A DNA stretch of 64,000 nt from Ceratotherium simum simum (Eukaryota; Chordata; Mammalia; Perissodactyla; Rhinocerotidae): assembly GCF_000283155.1 (NCBI RefSeq), contig NW_004454207.1:8902313-8966312 (forward strand), read 5' to 3'. Positions 34,617 to 46,207 of this stretch are shown here, piece by piece (within the stretch, counting starts at the first letter, position 1; every line of letters begins with the position of its first letter). A program made the translations under genes and the position numbers. The notes beneath the pieces were generated by a model, which saw only the letters and a list, made by a program, of their open reading frames with translations, did not search any database and had not been told where the DNA came from.

Positions 34617-35210
34617 CGGGGCTGGCGCCCGGGTCGTGCCTGCGGCTGCCGGACTCCGGTGCCCCGCTCACCGCCTGCTGGGGAGGGACCCACCTCCGCG
34701 AGGCCGCTCTCCACCCGCGGCGGCTCAGCTAACGCCCCGGGAAATGCCGCGAGACTCCTCGAGACCGGAGGAGGGGGGTGGGCCTGTGGGGGAGGGGGGT
34801 GTCCGAGTGGAGGGACACGTGCGAAAGAAGGTGGAAGTAGCCGACCCCCAGGGTGCGACGAGGGTGGGAGGACGGGCCGGGGGAGGTGAGACCATGGGCA
34901 GGTGAGGGGCCGAACACCTGCTGAAGGTGATGGCAGGTGACCCCGGGGAGTCGAGGCAACCCAGAATAAAGCTTTACAGAGGGGGCTGTTGGGAAGGAAG
35001 AAGGGGTCCCTATGGAGGGAGAGAAATGCTCTCTGTCCCCTCAGGGCAGCGTGAGACCGGCAGGCCAGGTGCGAGTTCTGCAGATAGGAGGTGGTGGAAT
35101 GGAGATGGGGAAAGACAGAAGGGCCCCGCGGGGCTGGTGGGGCGCATCGCTCCACACCTACCCTCGCAGGGACCTCTAACCTGCACCCGCGTGCCTGGGC
35201 CAGGTGAGGT

Positions 35211-35890
35211 TTTGTTGCTCAGCAATGTTCCCAGGCTCTGATGTTCCCAGGAATCCACTGAGGCAAAGCCTGGCTCCCTCCCCAACAGGCATCATTGTGC
35301 CATATTGACCCCTAGACCTGGGCAGCCGACCCTTGGGTGGGCACTAAAATGAAAACAGGGAATTCGTGGGAATTCACGGGTAACTCACAAGCTTCTTTTG
35401 GGGTCTATTCACCACCACACCTTTTGCCATAGATACTTTGCCAGCCACCACATTCATTTACCGTCCTGTTATTTCCTTTTCCCTTTCCACCATCTGGTGG
35501 TAGGAAGAGATAGTGAAATAAATGGGAGACGTTCAGGAAGAGAGAAAATAAGACAATAAAGAAATTAAATCATTGGCCCCTGAAAAATAGAGAAGGCTGG
35601 TGGTTAGTGGACCCACAGGTGACAAAAGCTGACCCCCTACCCAATATAGGGTGTCTTCATACCTCACCTATGATATTGGGGCAACTCTTCTAAATTGGTT
35701 ACATCCTGGGATTTCTCCAGAAAGATGTTCTTATACCTGTTTCATTAGTTTTAAAAAAACTCTCAAAGTGAGGATTTACGAACAAGAGATCACTAGCATC
35801 ATCTTTCTAAATCCGTATGTGTCAAAGCAATCTAAACAGAAGACTAATCAAGGGCCAGAAGACTCATCCACACAGCTGCTGAGCAAGTAG
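35211..35890. other. Unassigned sequence downstream of the CpG island
   Basis: Ordinary composition returns. No gene or confident repeat is seen. Confidence 0.35.
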
Positions 35891-35892
35891 TA

Positions 35893-36025
35893 CAGTCGTC
35901 CCTCGGTATCTGCGGGGGATTGGTTCCAGGATCCCCAGCGGATATGAAAATCCACGGATGCTCAAGTCCCTTAGTGGCCCTCTGTATCTGTGGATGTGGA
36001 ACCCGCAGATACTGAGCGCCGACTA
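35893..36025. mobile_element. TcMar-Tigger-type MITE
   Basis: Imperfect terminal inverted repeats are CAGTCGTCCCTCGGTATCTG at the left and a right end ending CTGAGCGCCGACTA, flanked by TA on both sides as mariner-type elements require. The body 'ggttccaggatccccagcgg', then 'aaaatccacggatgctcaag', is typical of Tigger MITEs. At 133 bp it is a complete non-autonomous element. Confidence 0.88.
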
Positions 36026-36027
36026 TA

Positions 36028-37639
36028 GTGACATCAGTGGCAGGCTCCTACAGAGGGATTAAAGAACATGGAAATTAAGAATCTGAAGTGTTGAAGGCAC
36101 AGATGAATACGAAATTAGACCTGCTCCAGGCACCATGGCGCCTCACTCATTACATGCCTTGGCATATCAGGGCGATGAGGCCTTGTGATAGGATCTTAGA
36201 GTTGGCAAACACTGAAACTCATAGAGCCTCCCTAAGGCCCACTGTTACTGGGACTTTTTTTCTTGAACCCCACTCAGAAGAACTGGTCTGGGGTCTGCCC
36301 AATTCCAGGGGTGATTCTCTTTGCTAAAGCCAGGGTCGCTGGGCCATCTTGTCCCTTTCTCGAAGAAATTCAAACCCCTGAAAGTGACTGGGCGTGTTTC
36401 AACACGAAAATAGCTGAGCTGGACTTGTGGACTAGCATCTCAGTGCTGAGGTTTCTTGGCTAACTGTCCCATGCATTCTCAGAGCAATGGGTCCAAAGTC
36501 TTTGAACATCGTTGATTATACCCACCATGGCTGGAGTTACCTGGACTTTCCAGAGGCCAATACACCTAAACCAGCAAACTGGCGGCTGAACTCTGTAGGG
36601 CCCCCAAAAAAAATCAGCAGCTTGTCCTATCTCCTGCTTAATCTTACTCATCTCTCTGTCCTACACTGGGAAGACAGTCTTCTTGTTTACTTTTTTCCCA
36701 GCTTCCCACAGTGAAGACAGACGACCTGAACTTGTGTGTCTTGTTTTGGCTCTGGTCTATTTCAGGGCGTACCTTTTCCTTCTTGAATCAGAGTACTGTG
36801 TCCCTGCTCCTGGATCTGGGTATGCTCTTGCATGGACAAATTTGTCATTTTATCACAAAAGAGACGATGGCGAGACAACATTTTTGAAAATTCCTGAGCT
36901 GTACCCTAATTTTAATGCCTTAAGTAAACTAAGTTGTATCAGTTCTACTCAACACTAGAGACTTTTTTCATTTTAAGTTGCTCTACATTACAGGAATGGA
37001 CATTCTTCTCCCCGCCGCTTACTGTGTGGTTCTTCTGAATTGTTCCTATCGTCCTTTTCTTTTTCCTTTGACAAACTTGTGCTGACCAGCACAAGGGAAG
37101 TTGATATCAAGACTCAAATCCAGCTGCTGACAAGAATAGATACATAATTCCTCATCCCACCTCCCACTTACAAGAGTATGTTTTAACAGAAGAGTTGGTG
37201 CAATATTTCAAATTATGTGAATTCATCTCATGAATATTGCTAGAGAAATACGGTTGTATTTAATACCACATCTCTGTCCCACTGATTTCCCGTTTCTACC
37301 AGAATAGATAATGCATTTTGGGAATGGAGAGTAGCTGAGCTGTCCCACTTAAAATGATGTCACATGACTTAAAAGGCCCCACTGTGTTGCTCAGTGGCAG
37401 TAACATTTTGAATGCAAATTGGAGGCGGTTGAGCCTCTGCCTGTAGCACTTGCAGCCTGTCATGCTTGCTCTCTCTGAGTACTCGGACTTGATATCTGTA
37501 ATTTGCATGTAATGAATGATACTTTGCTTTGATAACCTTTAATATCATCTTTACATTAATATAAATTACATGCAGAGTGCTTTACAAAAGACAGTCATTA
37601 TCTGGTGCTTCTGATGAGCTTTATGGAGAAATGTGAAAA
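36028..37639. other. 1.6 kb of unassigned sequence
   Basis: No confident repeat or gene is seen. The frame at 36683-36958 (91 codons) has no recognised domain, and the frame at 36487-36714 overlaps it. Low repeat content just downstream of the CpG island is compatible with a first intron. Confidence 0.35.
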
Positions 37640-38116
37640 CCTCATGGTGCCAGAAAGCAAGGAAGTGCTCAGCGAAAATGACGGGGCAAGTCAAAAAGGC
37701 CACAGCTGGAACAATCCAAGCAACAAAAGAAATAACGATCTATCAGATTATAACCCAAAGAATAAAATTCATATCTTATAAGTCCATATGGATATCAATA
37801 AATGACTACATAATAAGTCAGGAAGAGGGGACAAGTCTTCCTTACAGAGGAATTCTAGTTAATAAATGTAGAAGAAATGAGGGAGGGGCCGCCCGGTGGC
37901 GCCAGCGGTTAAGTGCGCGCGCTCCGCTGCAGCAACCTGGAGTTTGCCAGTTTGGATCCCGGGTGCACCGACGCGCTGCTTGGAAAGCCACGCTGTGGTG
38001 GCGTCCCATATAAAGTGGAGGAAGATGGGCACAGATGTTAGCCCAGGGCCAATCTTCCTCAGCAAAAAGAGGAGGATTGGCATGGATGTTAGCTCAGGGC
38101 TGATCTCCTCACAAAA

Positions 38117-38148
<32 letters not shown>

Positions 38149-38300
38149 AAAATTAGAAAAAATAAAAAGTAAAAAAAAAATGAGAGGAAAGAGAAAATCA
38201 CCATGAGAACACCACAGTAATAATTAACGCAGGCACAATCCACCTCAAATTCTCAAATTAGCAGGTCCAAGTTTAAGGAGAGACCCTGGCAGACAGAGAG
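37640..38300 (+). mobile_element. Old L1 3'UTR fragment, split by an ERE
   Basis: 'agcaacaaaagaaataacga', 'ataaatgactacataataag', 'tcttccttacagaggaattc' before the ERE, and 'ccatgagaacaccacagtaa' after it, have the order seen in old L1M 3'UTRs. Decay is heavy and the right boundary is a guess. Confidence 0.5.
37885..38177 (+). mobile_element. ERE SINE, long-tail subtype, with (AAAT)n tail
   Basis: The head 'cagcggttaagtgcgcgcgc' is intact. The B-box region 'tttggatcccgggtgcaccg' is altered by an insertion-like 'agcaacctggagtttgccag'. The tail has 'cccatataaagtggaggaag', two 'gatgttag' modules and an AAAT microsatellite at 38112-38150. The proposed target duplication is aaatgag(a)gga on each side. 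Confidence 0.88.
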
Positions 38301-38508
38301 CACTTCAACCAGGTGCTCAGGGCTCCGTACTAACAGTCCTGAGGCGGGCTTTTCCCTCCTTCCTTTGCGAGGTGTACACTGGGTTAAAGGGAATTTGTCC
38401 AGATCAGATCAAAAGTCATCACAATAACATCTTGCTCTATTATGCTTGACCTGGCTTGGTAAGCACTCTTGGGGTGACCCACTCACTTCCCCTTTTTTCT
38501 TTTTCAGG

Positions 38509-38592
38509 AACTCCTGTGCAACACATCCAAGAGAACTGGTTTTAACAGCTCCAAGGAGATGAAAACTAATCAGATCAGAGATCATTTATAAG
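38509..38592 (+). other. Candidate splice acceptor and short exon
   Basis: A strong polypyrimidine tract (38488-38505, almost only C and T) ends in CAG at 38506-38508. The following 28 codons are open (opening Glu-Leu-Leu-Cys-Asn-Thr) and close at a TAA. It lies 4 kb downstream of the CpG island on the same strand as the candidate ATG. No donor or poly(A) signal makes the case. A chance pyrimidine-AG run is quite possible. Confidence 0.2.
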
Positions 38593-39884
38593 ACAGCGAA
38601 ACTGTGACTATCTTTACAAGATTTGTAGGAAAGGATTGCTTTGTAAAGGAAAACACAAAGGAAGTAACTAGAAGGTGAAATGTGCTGTCCCATAAGGCTA
38701 TAAAACTGGAATAGGGAGTTCTTGTTTAAAAATCCAAAGAATGCCTGAGTAAGTGACTTCAAAGTTGGTCACAGGAACTTGCATCTAAAACAAACAAAAA
38801 GAGCCTCAGTGTATAGAGGAACTTGCCGAGAACATTTTTCCATCCTTTTTCACGGCACTGCTTTGTCTGAGACAATAGTAAATTGGGAGAACAGTCCTAG
38901 GAGATTAAAAAGAAATCTGGTTTCTACTATCTTCTACCCACTCTACCTGGCCCCCTCCCTCCTAAAATTACAAGGGGTCATGTGTAAGGAAGGGCATTTT
39001 CACAACTAAAAAAGTGAATCAAATGATATCCTAAAAAAGTTCCAAAAGCACTGGATGTTAATTTATGTGTGAAATATGCATTGTAATAAATATTAACAAC
39101 TTTAAATAGAATAACTGGCGTTCAGCATAAGAATTGGCCCGACAGGCCAATTTTTTAAAACGGGAGCTGATTAATGATAGGGGGCTTTTGATCTTGTCAG
39201 TAATGAAGATTTAAAAGTAGGACTTGCCTTGCAAGAGTGATTTCTCTTTTTCCCTGACCTTTCAGAAGAAGTTAAGCTCAGAGGCCCCAGCACAGACTAG
39301 GGTTCCATTGGAGCTGGGTCTCCAGGATGCACAAATGTTTGGCAGCGTTCCAAACAGAGAGAAGAATACACAAGAATGCTCAGAGTCTGGAGAATAGATG
39401 ATGTTGCAAGGGGATGTGGAAGGGACGGGAGTGCAGCCAAACGTCCGATTCAAAGTGGTCTCCGTGCCAGCCCCGGTGTGAACAGGACCCTGCAGGCGAT
39501 GGTTAGGAGCACAGGTTTCTAAGCAGACCCGTTTTAGGAAGATAACTGGTGAGTCTGCGGAAGCAGGATCGAAGGAGGGAGAGCCTGCAAGTGGAAAGCC
39601 ATGGGCAGGCTGGAGATATTAAAGGTGAGAAATATGATGGCATTGACACAGGCAAAGAGGAGCGGTCACATCCTAGAGTCATTACTGAACTACATTTGAC
39701 ATATCTGCTGAGGCAGCGGATTTGGGGAAATGTTAGGGAGCACAGATGGAGGATTTGAAAGAAATATTTTGTTAGCTGGCTTGGAAGCTGAGTAGATGGA
39801 GAGATCAACGAAGTGGAGAAGGAAGTTGCTGGGGTGGGGAGGAGATAAGTTCAAATTTGAATCTTATTAAGAGTAAATACAAAA
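38593..39884. other. Mostly unassigned, with an ancient repeat near 39500-39860
   Basis: The right third ('gcaggatcgaaggagggaga', then 'ggagatattaaaggtgagaa') resembles internal parts of the old dispersed repeat described at 32623. No gene is supported elsewhere. Confidence 0.4.
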
Positions 39885-40425
39885 GAGAAGGAAGTAGTGA
39901 CACATGTACAACATGGATGATCCTTGAAAACATGATGCTCAGTGTAAGAAGCCAGATAGAAAAGGACACATATCGTATGATTCCGTCTACGTGGAACGTC
40001 CAGGACAGGCAAATCTATAGAGACAGAAAGTAGATTAGGGGCTGGGGAAGCGGGCTGGAGAAATTGGGGAGTGACTGCTAATGGGTACAGAGTTTCTTTT
40101 GGGGGTGACAAAAATGTTTTAAAATTGATTTTGATGATAGTTGCACAACTCTATGAATATACTAAAAAACCATTGGATTATACACTTTAAAATGGATGAA
40201 TTGTATGGTATGTGAATTATATCTCAACAAAGGCTGTTATACTGTATATGAAAAGGAAGTGATATAATGGGTACAGAGTTTCGGTTTGGGAAGAGGAAAA
40301 AGTTCTGGAGATGGATGGAACAATGTGAATGTACTTAATGTACTTAAATATACTTAATTTTACCATTGTAAACTTGACAGTGGTAAATTTTATGTTACGT
40401 GTATTTATCGCAATAAAAAAAGAGT
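39885..40425 (+). mobile_element. Two consecutive L1 3' ends
   Basis: The first copy runs 'gtacaacatggatgatcctt', 'cagagtttcttttgggggtg', to 'gtgaattatatctcaacaaa' (about 40230). A second 3'UTR starts again at 'aatgggtacagagtttcggt' and ends 'gcaataaaaaaag'. This is two L1 insertions end to end, or one with a duplicated 3'UTR. Confidence 0.82.
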
Positions 40426-40912
40426 GACTACATTTGTGACAGGTGGGTAACATGAGGCCCGATGGGGAGGTCTTCCTACTCCAATAGCAGCCCCGCACTG
40501 CTTCCCAAACAGGACATCAGTATTGTAATAACTGCTACCCCATCATCCTCAATGTCACCTCTTCTGGGTTCAAAGAAACCACATCCGGTGGCCTGGGCTG
40601 AGGGTGATTAGCCACAGCCGCCACCACCCGCCCCCCCACCAGGTCGAGAAGCCCTCACTGCACACAGCCAACCCCAGACGAGTCCTCAAGGGCCAGAGGC
40701 CACTTAATTGAAAAGTCTCTGAACCAGGCACTCACTTAATAAGACAGGGCGCAACTCTTTCCCAGCACGACTTCTTATTAAATAGAGTCGGTCAAATCAA
40801 GTTCCTCTCCTCAAAAATAATTACAGGTCAGCCAGAGGCAAAAGTGGGAAGTAAGTGAAGCTCATCTTTGTTTGGCTTTGATTCGCCTGTTGAAGTCTTC
40901 TTTCCTGGACCA
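40426..40912. other. Unassigned sequence
   Basis: No gene or confident repeat is seen. Confidence 0.35.
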
Positions 40913-41093
40913 CAGCGGTTCTTAAAGTGTGGTTCCCAGACCAGCAGCAGCCCATGGGGACTCGTTAGTGATGCACACGGTGGACCCCACCCCAGACCTT
41001 CTGAACCAGGAGCTGTGGGGGTGGGCCGCACTGGTCCACGTTGGAGCCAGCCCTCCTGAGGCTTCTGAGGCAGCTTGAGCATGAGAACCTCGG
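40913..41093 (+). mobile_element. hAT-Charlie MITE (MER20/MER58-like)
   Basis: 'cagcggttcttaaagtgtgg', 'ttcccagaccagcagcagcc', 'ggaccccaccccagaccttc' and 'gagctgtgggggtgggccgc' give the typical order, ending with a degraded 'tgagcatgagaacctcgg'. The frames that overlap it are translations of the MITE. Confidence 0.75.
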
Positions 41094-41179
41094 CAGCTCC
41101 CTGGAGCCCAGAGGACCGGTCTGGACATCTGATGGACCGGTCTATCCTTAGTAACGAAAGAGGGCTCATGGGAGCTACC

Positions 41180-41420
41180 AGTGACACAAACCTTGGAGCT
41201 GGTAAAGCTGATTCAGTGGCTATTCTCGTTACAAAAGCAATACCTGCTCATTATTTTTTTTAATTTTTAAATAAAACAAAGATATAGTATAGAAGGTAAG
41301 AATCTTCCATAACCTCACAATTATCAATTATTGCAGCGATAATTGATACTCACTGTTAACTTCTGATGGACTATTCCTCTAGACATTTTTTAAATTGTAA
41401 CAATACTAAGATATATGATG
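41180..41420 (+). repeat. Ancient AT-rich dispersed repeat
   Basis: 'caatacctgctcattatttt', then 'cttccataacctcacaatta' and 'actcactgttaacttctgat', resemble an old interspersed repeat also seen at 57230-57430. I cannot name it. Confidence 0.4.
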
Positions 41421-42122
41421 ATTTCCACATAGTATAATTTCAATTTTTTTTTGTTTTGAGCTGGTAACTACTCTTCAGTGCTATAATGATGGAAACTGAG
41501 AACCTTGGGGAGGAAGGACTTTTTTCTTGGAGGAGTCCCAAATCACCTTTTCTTTTCCTCAGAAATTCCATTGTGAAATATTAAACTTGTCTGGAACAGA
41601 ACTTTTTGAGAATGTATTTCATAACCTTCTGGGAAGAAATGAGAATTTCTGATAAAAATGCTTATGGAATTCTCTGATATTCTTTAAGGAGAGTAAGTTC
41701 CTTTCGGAGAAACTAGCTACCTCCCCACCCGCCCATCCTCTCAGCCAACCTCACTCAGGTCAGAAGTCTAGTGATGTTTAGCCTGACATTCTTTTCCCTC
41801 ATGTCCAGTCTAACAATGATCATCTAGCCATTCGCCTCCCAGAAAATATCCTGACCAAGAGAGAACCTTGAAAGGAAACTTTGACATGTGTTCATAATTA
41901 AATTTTCTGAAAAGTTTTATATATACATGTCTTTCCTGACTGTAAACAACACAAGTAGCCCATCAGATAGGGACCAGACCTTTTCTCAGTGCCCAGATAA
42001 AGGAGCAGAAAGGTTCAACCTTACATAAAAATACAGTGTGTCACCTATCTTTTGAAAATCTCTCTGGGCAGTGAGGATGATCTTAAGATAATAATCGCTG
42101 CCATTTATGGAGGAGCAGGGAG
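41421..42122. other. Unassigned sequence
   Basis: No gene is seen. Confidence 0.3.
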
Positions 42123-42138
42123 CTACAATAACTCTTTT

Positions 42139-42345
42139 TTTTTTTAAGATTTTATTTATTTATTTTTCCCCCCAAAGCCCCAGCAGATTGTTGTATGTCA
42201 TAGCTGCACATCCTTCCAGCTGGTGCACGTGGGACGCGGCCTCAGCATGGCCGGAGAAGCGGTGCGTCGGTGCGCGCCCAGGATCGGAACCCCGGCAGCC
42301 AGCAGCGGATCGCGCGCACCTAACCACTAAGCCATGGGGCCGGCC
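42139..42345 (-). mobile_element. ERE SINE, short-tail subtype
   Basis: The T-rich left end is the A tail, then 'ccccagcagattgttgtatg', the B box as 'ggatcggaaccccgg', and the head end 'ccatggggccggccc'. The 16-bp duplication ctacaataactctttt is perfect at 42123-42138 and 42346-42361. Confidence 0.95.
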
Positions 42346-42361
42346 CTACAATAACTCTTTT

Positions 42362-43050
42362 ATCCTCTTTTAAATTCTCACAACAACAGAGTAAGGTAAA
42401 TGTTGCTATCCTCATTTTATAAGTAGGGAGGCTCATGTTCAGACGCCGTGCCCTGCATCCTTAGCAGGAGAGAGAGGCAGGCCTGGGAAGGTAAAGTCAG
42501 CTGTGTCTATCAGACATTAGAAACTATGAAACATTAGAAACTACAGAATCATCTGAAATGGAACAAAACAACCCAATTTTTTCATGGTTTAGAATTCCTA
42601 TTCAATGGTCTTAATATAAAATTTAAGTGGATCCTTGTGAGTGTTTTGCTTGGTATGAAATTTGTATACATATAAAATGCTCGTGACATGACACTGAGGG
42701 ATAAAACACAGAATACACATTTACATGTCCCCTATGCTCACAATTGCCTTTAACTCAGAAAATACGTTAAAAACTTTGGAAGCAAATATTCCAAAAGCTT
42801 AAAAGGTCATCTTGGAGTCATGTGGTTGTAGTCGATCCTCGCCTTCTATCTTCTGAGCCAGCAGAGGACGGGGGCACAGCTGCTGGCCTGGGGATGGACA
42901 AGTCAGTCTTCCCTCGGTACCAGCTGCATGCAATCTTGGGAAGTTTCTGATCCTCTCTGTGCCTAAGGTTCCCATCTGTAAAATGGGTTGTCAGGAGGTG
43001 ATAATGGGCTAATGCTTGTAAAATGCTTAGGATGGTATCTGGCACTGTTC
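42362..43050 (+). repeat. Unassigned sequence with two MIR fossils
   Basis: A MIR-like core lies at 42395-42470 ('gctatcctcattttataagt'). A better one lies at 42870-43050 ('cttgggaagtttctgatcct', 'gtgcctaaggttcccatctg', 'taaaatgggttgtcaggagg'). Between them is unique-looking sequence. Confidence 0.6.
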
Positions 43051-43245
43051 CAGATTTTCTTTAATGAGCATAATTTTAATAGCAAAAAAAGTTGCTTTTA
43101 AAGGTTGCTAACCTTTGTTATTTCATATTTTCCTTATTTGAATATCTTAGAATAAATAATGACTATAATTAAACAAAGAAACATTTAAAAATTATTATTG
43201 CAAGACTTTAAATTGAGCATCTACTTTGACAATTTGTAGAAAAGT

Positions 43246-43435
43246 ATTTTTTTTTTTTCACTAAGGAAAAGTCGCCCTGAGCTAACATCTGTTGCCAGTC
43301 TTCCTCTATTTTTTATGTGGGTCACCACTACAGCATGGCCACTGACAAGTGGTGTATGTCTGCGCCCAGGAACCGAACCGCGGGCTGCCAAAGTGGAACG
43401 TGCCGAACTTAACCACTAGGCCATGAGGCCGGCCC
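43246..43435 (-). mobile_element. Older ERE SINE copy
   Basis: On the minus strand it carries 'cctcatggcctagtggttaa', a diverged B box and 'gatgttagctcagggcgact', with an A-rich tail. The flanks gtagaaaagt (43236-43245) and gtaggaaagt (43436-43445) are a duplication with one change, in keeping with greater age. Confidence 0.9.
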
Positions 43436-43445
43436 GTAGGAAAGT

Positions 43446-44889
43446 TTTAAGAAATACACACTTCCGGTTAATCCACACAACCAGCACACTGACTACCTGT
43501 GTTACCATCTCTGACTCTCAATTCCCGATAAAATGATGATAAAGGAATAAAGAGGGAATCCACCCACAAGGACTAGGGGAACAGGAGAGGAAACATCACA
43601 GGACTAGGCATTTCAAGGCATTGTTGGGGTTCAAACAGCAGCCCGGGAGAGATAACAGGCTTAGCAGGAAGCCACCAAATAGGGGTCTGCAGCAGGCCCC
43701 GGGAAGGGAGCACCTTGGCCAAGCAAATTCCAGGTGAGGTTCACGGCTGCAATCAGGGAGACAGTGTCGTCTTCTGTACACTGAGTGGCTGGACCCTTGG
43801 TCCCCTCCTTACCCTGATCCACCAGACGTTAAACCCAAGAGGATCCAGTTCCTGGAACCCTAGTGACCAAGCCTGGCCATCCTCCCTGCCTGCCCTCCCT
43901 GCCAGGGGCAGGGGATGGGAGGCTCCTTCTCCAGAAAAACTGAAGGGGCCTAGAGGAAAGATTCCCAGATGTGGATGTGGGAGAAACTGAAACCAAACAT
44001 TAGTCCCCTGGAGGTTGTGGGGACCAGACACGTGGACAGATGAGATCTGCAGCAGCTTCCCATGGAGCTTTTGAGAACACTTCCCTGCAGTAAACTGGGG
44101 CGATTGGTGGGACCTTCTCCGAGAGTCTTGAGAATTGCTGCAGCTTCTATGCCAGCTTTGGGGCTTTGGGCCAAGGCATTGAGTGTCAGCTCCTCTGACC
44201 TTTTGGGCAGTGTCCCTGACCTCTGTCCTCACCACCCTCTCCAGCTCTTCCAACCCTCACGTAAGCCCCTAATTCTACACTCAACCTTTCATACCTGAAA
44301 CATGTGGAGTGGCTTCTGTTTTCCTGACTGGACCTGGCCTGATACAGCCTGTGCAGGAAGTCTTCCTTTTCCATCCTTGGCCCCCCTCCAGCCTGCTCCG
44401 GAGGCTGGCAGTGTGGACGGCTTTGTGTCAAGTTCATTCAGTGGACAGCACCAGCAGAGATGGACAGTGGGAGGAGAGAGAAGTCAGGGTATATATTTCC
44501 CTCACGCCCTCCCTGCCATGTCACCGATTGGCTGTATCCTTGTACTGAAGACCACAACTCCCGTCAGCTGCCCCTTTCCGTGTGGAGACCCTCGCAGAGT
44601 TCCAAACACGACTCCCTCCTTTTGCCCCTTGGGCTTAGGTAGTAAAAGCTCTCCGTTATTGCTTCCCATGGCATACTGATCTATTCTTTGCTGCTTACTC
44701 TAAACCCTGCCCACATCTTCATAAATAATCCCTTATTAAACCCTTCTCAATGGCCCAGTTTAAGTGTATCATCTGTTTCCTGCCAGGCCCCAACTGACAC
44801 ACTGCTCCATCACCCTTCACCAGAGGCCCTGCCGGGCTCATGGGATGGCCAAAAGGCTTTTAGGTGCCTCGATGTTCAATATCAACAGT
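43446..44889. other. 1.4 kb unassigned, possibly part of an unrecognised LTR
   Basis: The right end ('ataaataatcccttattaaa', then 'tcatctgtttcctgccaggc' and 'caactgacacac') looks like the end of an ERVL-type LTR. I cannot confirm a family or a left end. The frames at 43753-44679 lie on both strands and show no domain. Confidence 0.35.
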
Positions 44890-46110
44890 CAATGATCACC
44901 AGACATTTGAGGAACATATCCAATGTGAAGGAAAGTGATAAAAAAGGAACTGAGAACAAAAGAAGAATTCAGCATCAACAACCAAAACACTAAAAGATTC
45001 TCAGAATGTCAAAAGAAGATATTGCATCCATGAAAAAAGGACAAGATATGAATAAAAATATAGAGGGGGGAGGGGTAACGGAAAGGGAGGAGGGGGGAAG
45101 ACGAGAAGTTCTTACAACCAAAGAATATGAAAGATCTTGGAAATTTGAAATATGATAGCCTGGGCCGGCCCCGTGGCTTAGTGGTTGGGTGCGTGCGCTC
45201 CGCTGCTGGCGGCCCGGGTTCGGATCCCGGGCGCGCACCGACGCACTGCTTCTCCGGCCACGCTGAGGCCGCGTCCCACAGACAGCAACTAGAAGGATGT
45301 GCAGCTATGACATACAACTATCTACTGGGGCTTTGGGGGGAAAATAAATAAAATCTTTAAAAAAAAATAGAAATATGATAGCCAAAATTTTTAAAGCTGA
45401 ATAAAAGAGTTGTCATATAAGTCAAGGAAATCTCCCTGGAGGTGGAATAAAAGACAATGAGATGGAAAATAGAACAGAAAAGATAGGAAATATAAGGATC
45501 ATTCCAGAATGTCTGATATAGGCAGTCTAGAAAAAAAAGTAAACAAAGAAATGGAAAGACTGGTATTACCAAATTAATGATACAAGGAAATGTCCCTAAA
45601 CTGAAGGACAATTGTCTCCATATGGAAAGGGCCCACCAAGTGTCCAGGACAATGAATGAAAAAAGATTCACACCAAGGCATATTATCACGAAATTCAGAG
45701 CACCAGTGATAAATCCTAAAATCTTCCAGAGAGAACAAGCAAGTTGCATAACAAAGGATTGGGAATCAGAACAGTATTAGACTTCTTAATAAGGTCTCTA
45801 GAAATTGGAAGGTAATAGAGCAATACCTTCAAAATTCTGAGAGTACACAATCCTCAACCCAGAAGTCTACAATGAACCAAACCATTAGTCAAATATGAAA
45901 GTGGAAGAATGACATTTTCCATCATATAAGGACTTCAAGTGCACGTACTCTTTCTTCAGAAATGTCAGGAGGATGTGCTCCAGCAAAAGAAAGGAGTACA
46001 CTAAGAAAGTGGAAGACACAAGACCCAGGAAACAAAGGATGCCATACAAGAGAGCAGTGAGAGGAAAATCCCTGGATGACTCTGTTTAGCAGGACCAAAG
46101 TGCAATCAGT
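44890..46110 (+). mobile_element. Old LINE fragment (HAL1/L1ME-like), split by an ERE
   Basis: Landmarks are 'ggcccaccaagtgtccagga', 'aagattcacaccaaggcata', 'tcacgaaattcagagcacca', 'aatcctaaaatcttccagag' and 'caggaggatgtgctccagca'. The same module recurs at 55330-55555. I know it as part of an ancient LINE-related mammalian repeat, and the exact family is uncertain. Frames are broken. Confidence 0.6.
45162..45369 (+). mobile_element. ERE SINE, short-tail subtype
   Basis: It has a close-to-consensus head and the B-box region 'ggttcggatcccgggcgcgc', then 'acatacaactatctactggg' and an A tail. The 14-bp duplication gaaatatgatagcc is perfect at 45147-45160 and 45370-45383. Confidence 0.96.
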
Positions 46111-46207
46111 CCACCTTGAATAGCATGGTGAGCTCTAAGAGGGAGGTCTGATTTAACTGAGTATGTGGAACATGTTATCAATAAGCTTTGGCAGATTTGG
46201 TGGAGGA

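Larger units (their letters stand above)
33440..35210. promoter_or_regulatory. CpG island, probable gene promoter
   Basis: From about 33440 the sequence becomes very GC-rich and CpG-dense, densest at 33590-34740, then fades to ordinary composition near 35200. It is the only such island in the window. Islands of this size in mammals nearly always mark a promoter. It contains several GGGCGG/GGGGCG Sp1-like motifs, CTG-rich stretches at 34289-34350 and a 15-base A run at 34411-34425. The long overlapping frames on both strands (for example 33989-35155 minus and 33940-34905 plus) arise from scarcity of stop codons in GC-rich DNA. The direction of transcription is not proven. The island contains both an adapter-like sequence and a gap, so exact sequence here is unreliable. 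Confidence 0.9.

Noticed and set aside
33940..35155. Long open frames on both strands across the CpG island (up to 388 codons)
   Set aside because: They run through 100 N and through an adapter-like 20-mer, overlap on opposite strands and reflect the lack of stops in GC-rich DNA.
43446..44889. A processed pseudogene or coding exon in the GC-richer stretch
   Set aside because: Frames up to 166 codons exist on both strands, but none shows a domain. The right end looks more like an LTR.
45127..45351. Repeated 'protein family' with KCARSAAGGPGSDPG-like peptides (also 23534, 29245, 56514, 63755 and others)
   Set aside because: All are translations of the ERE SINE in one frame or another, not genes.
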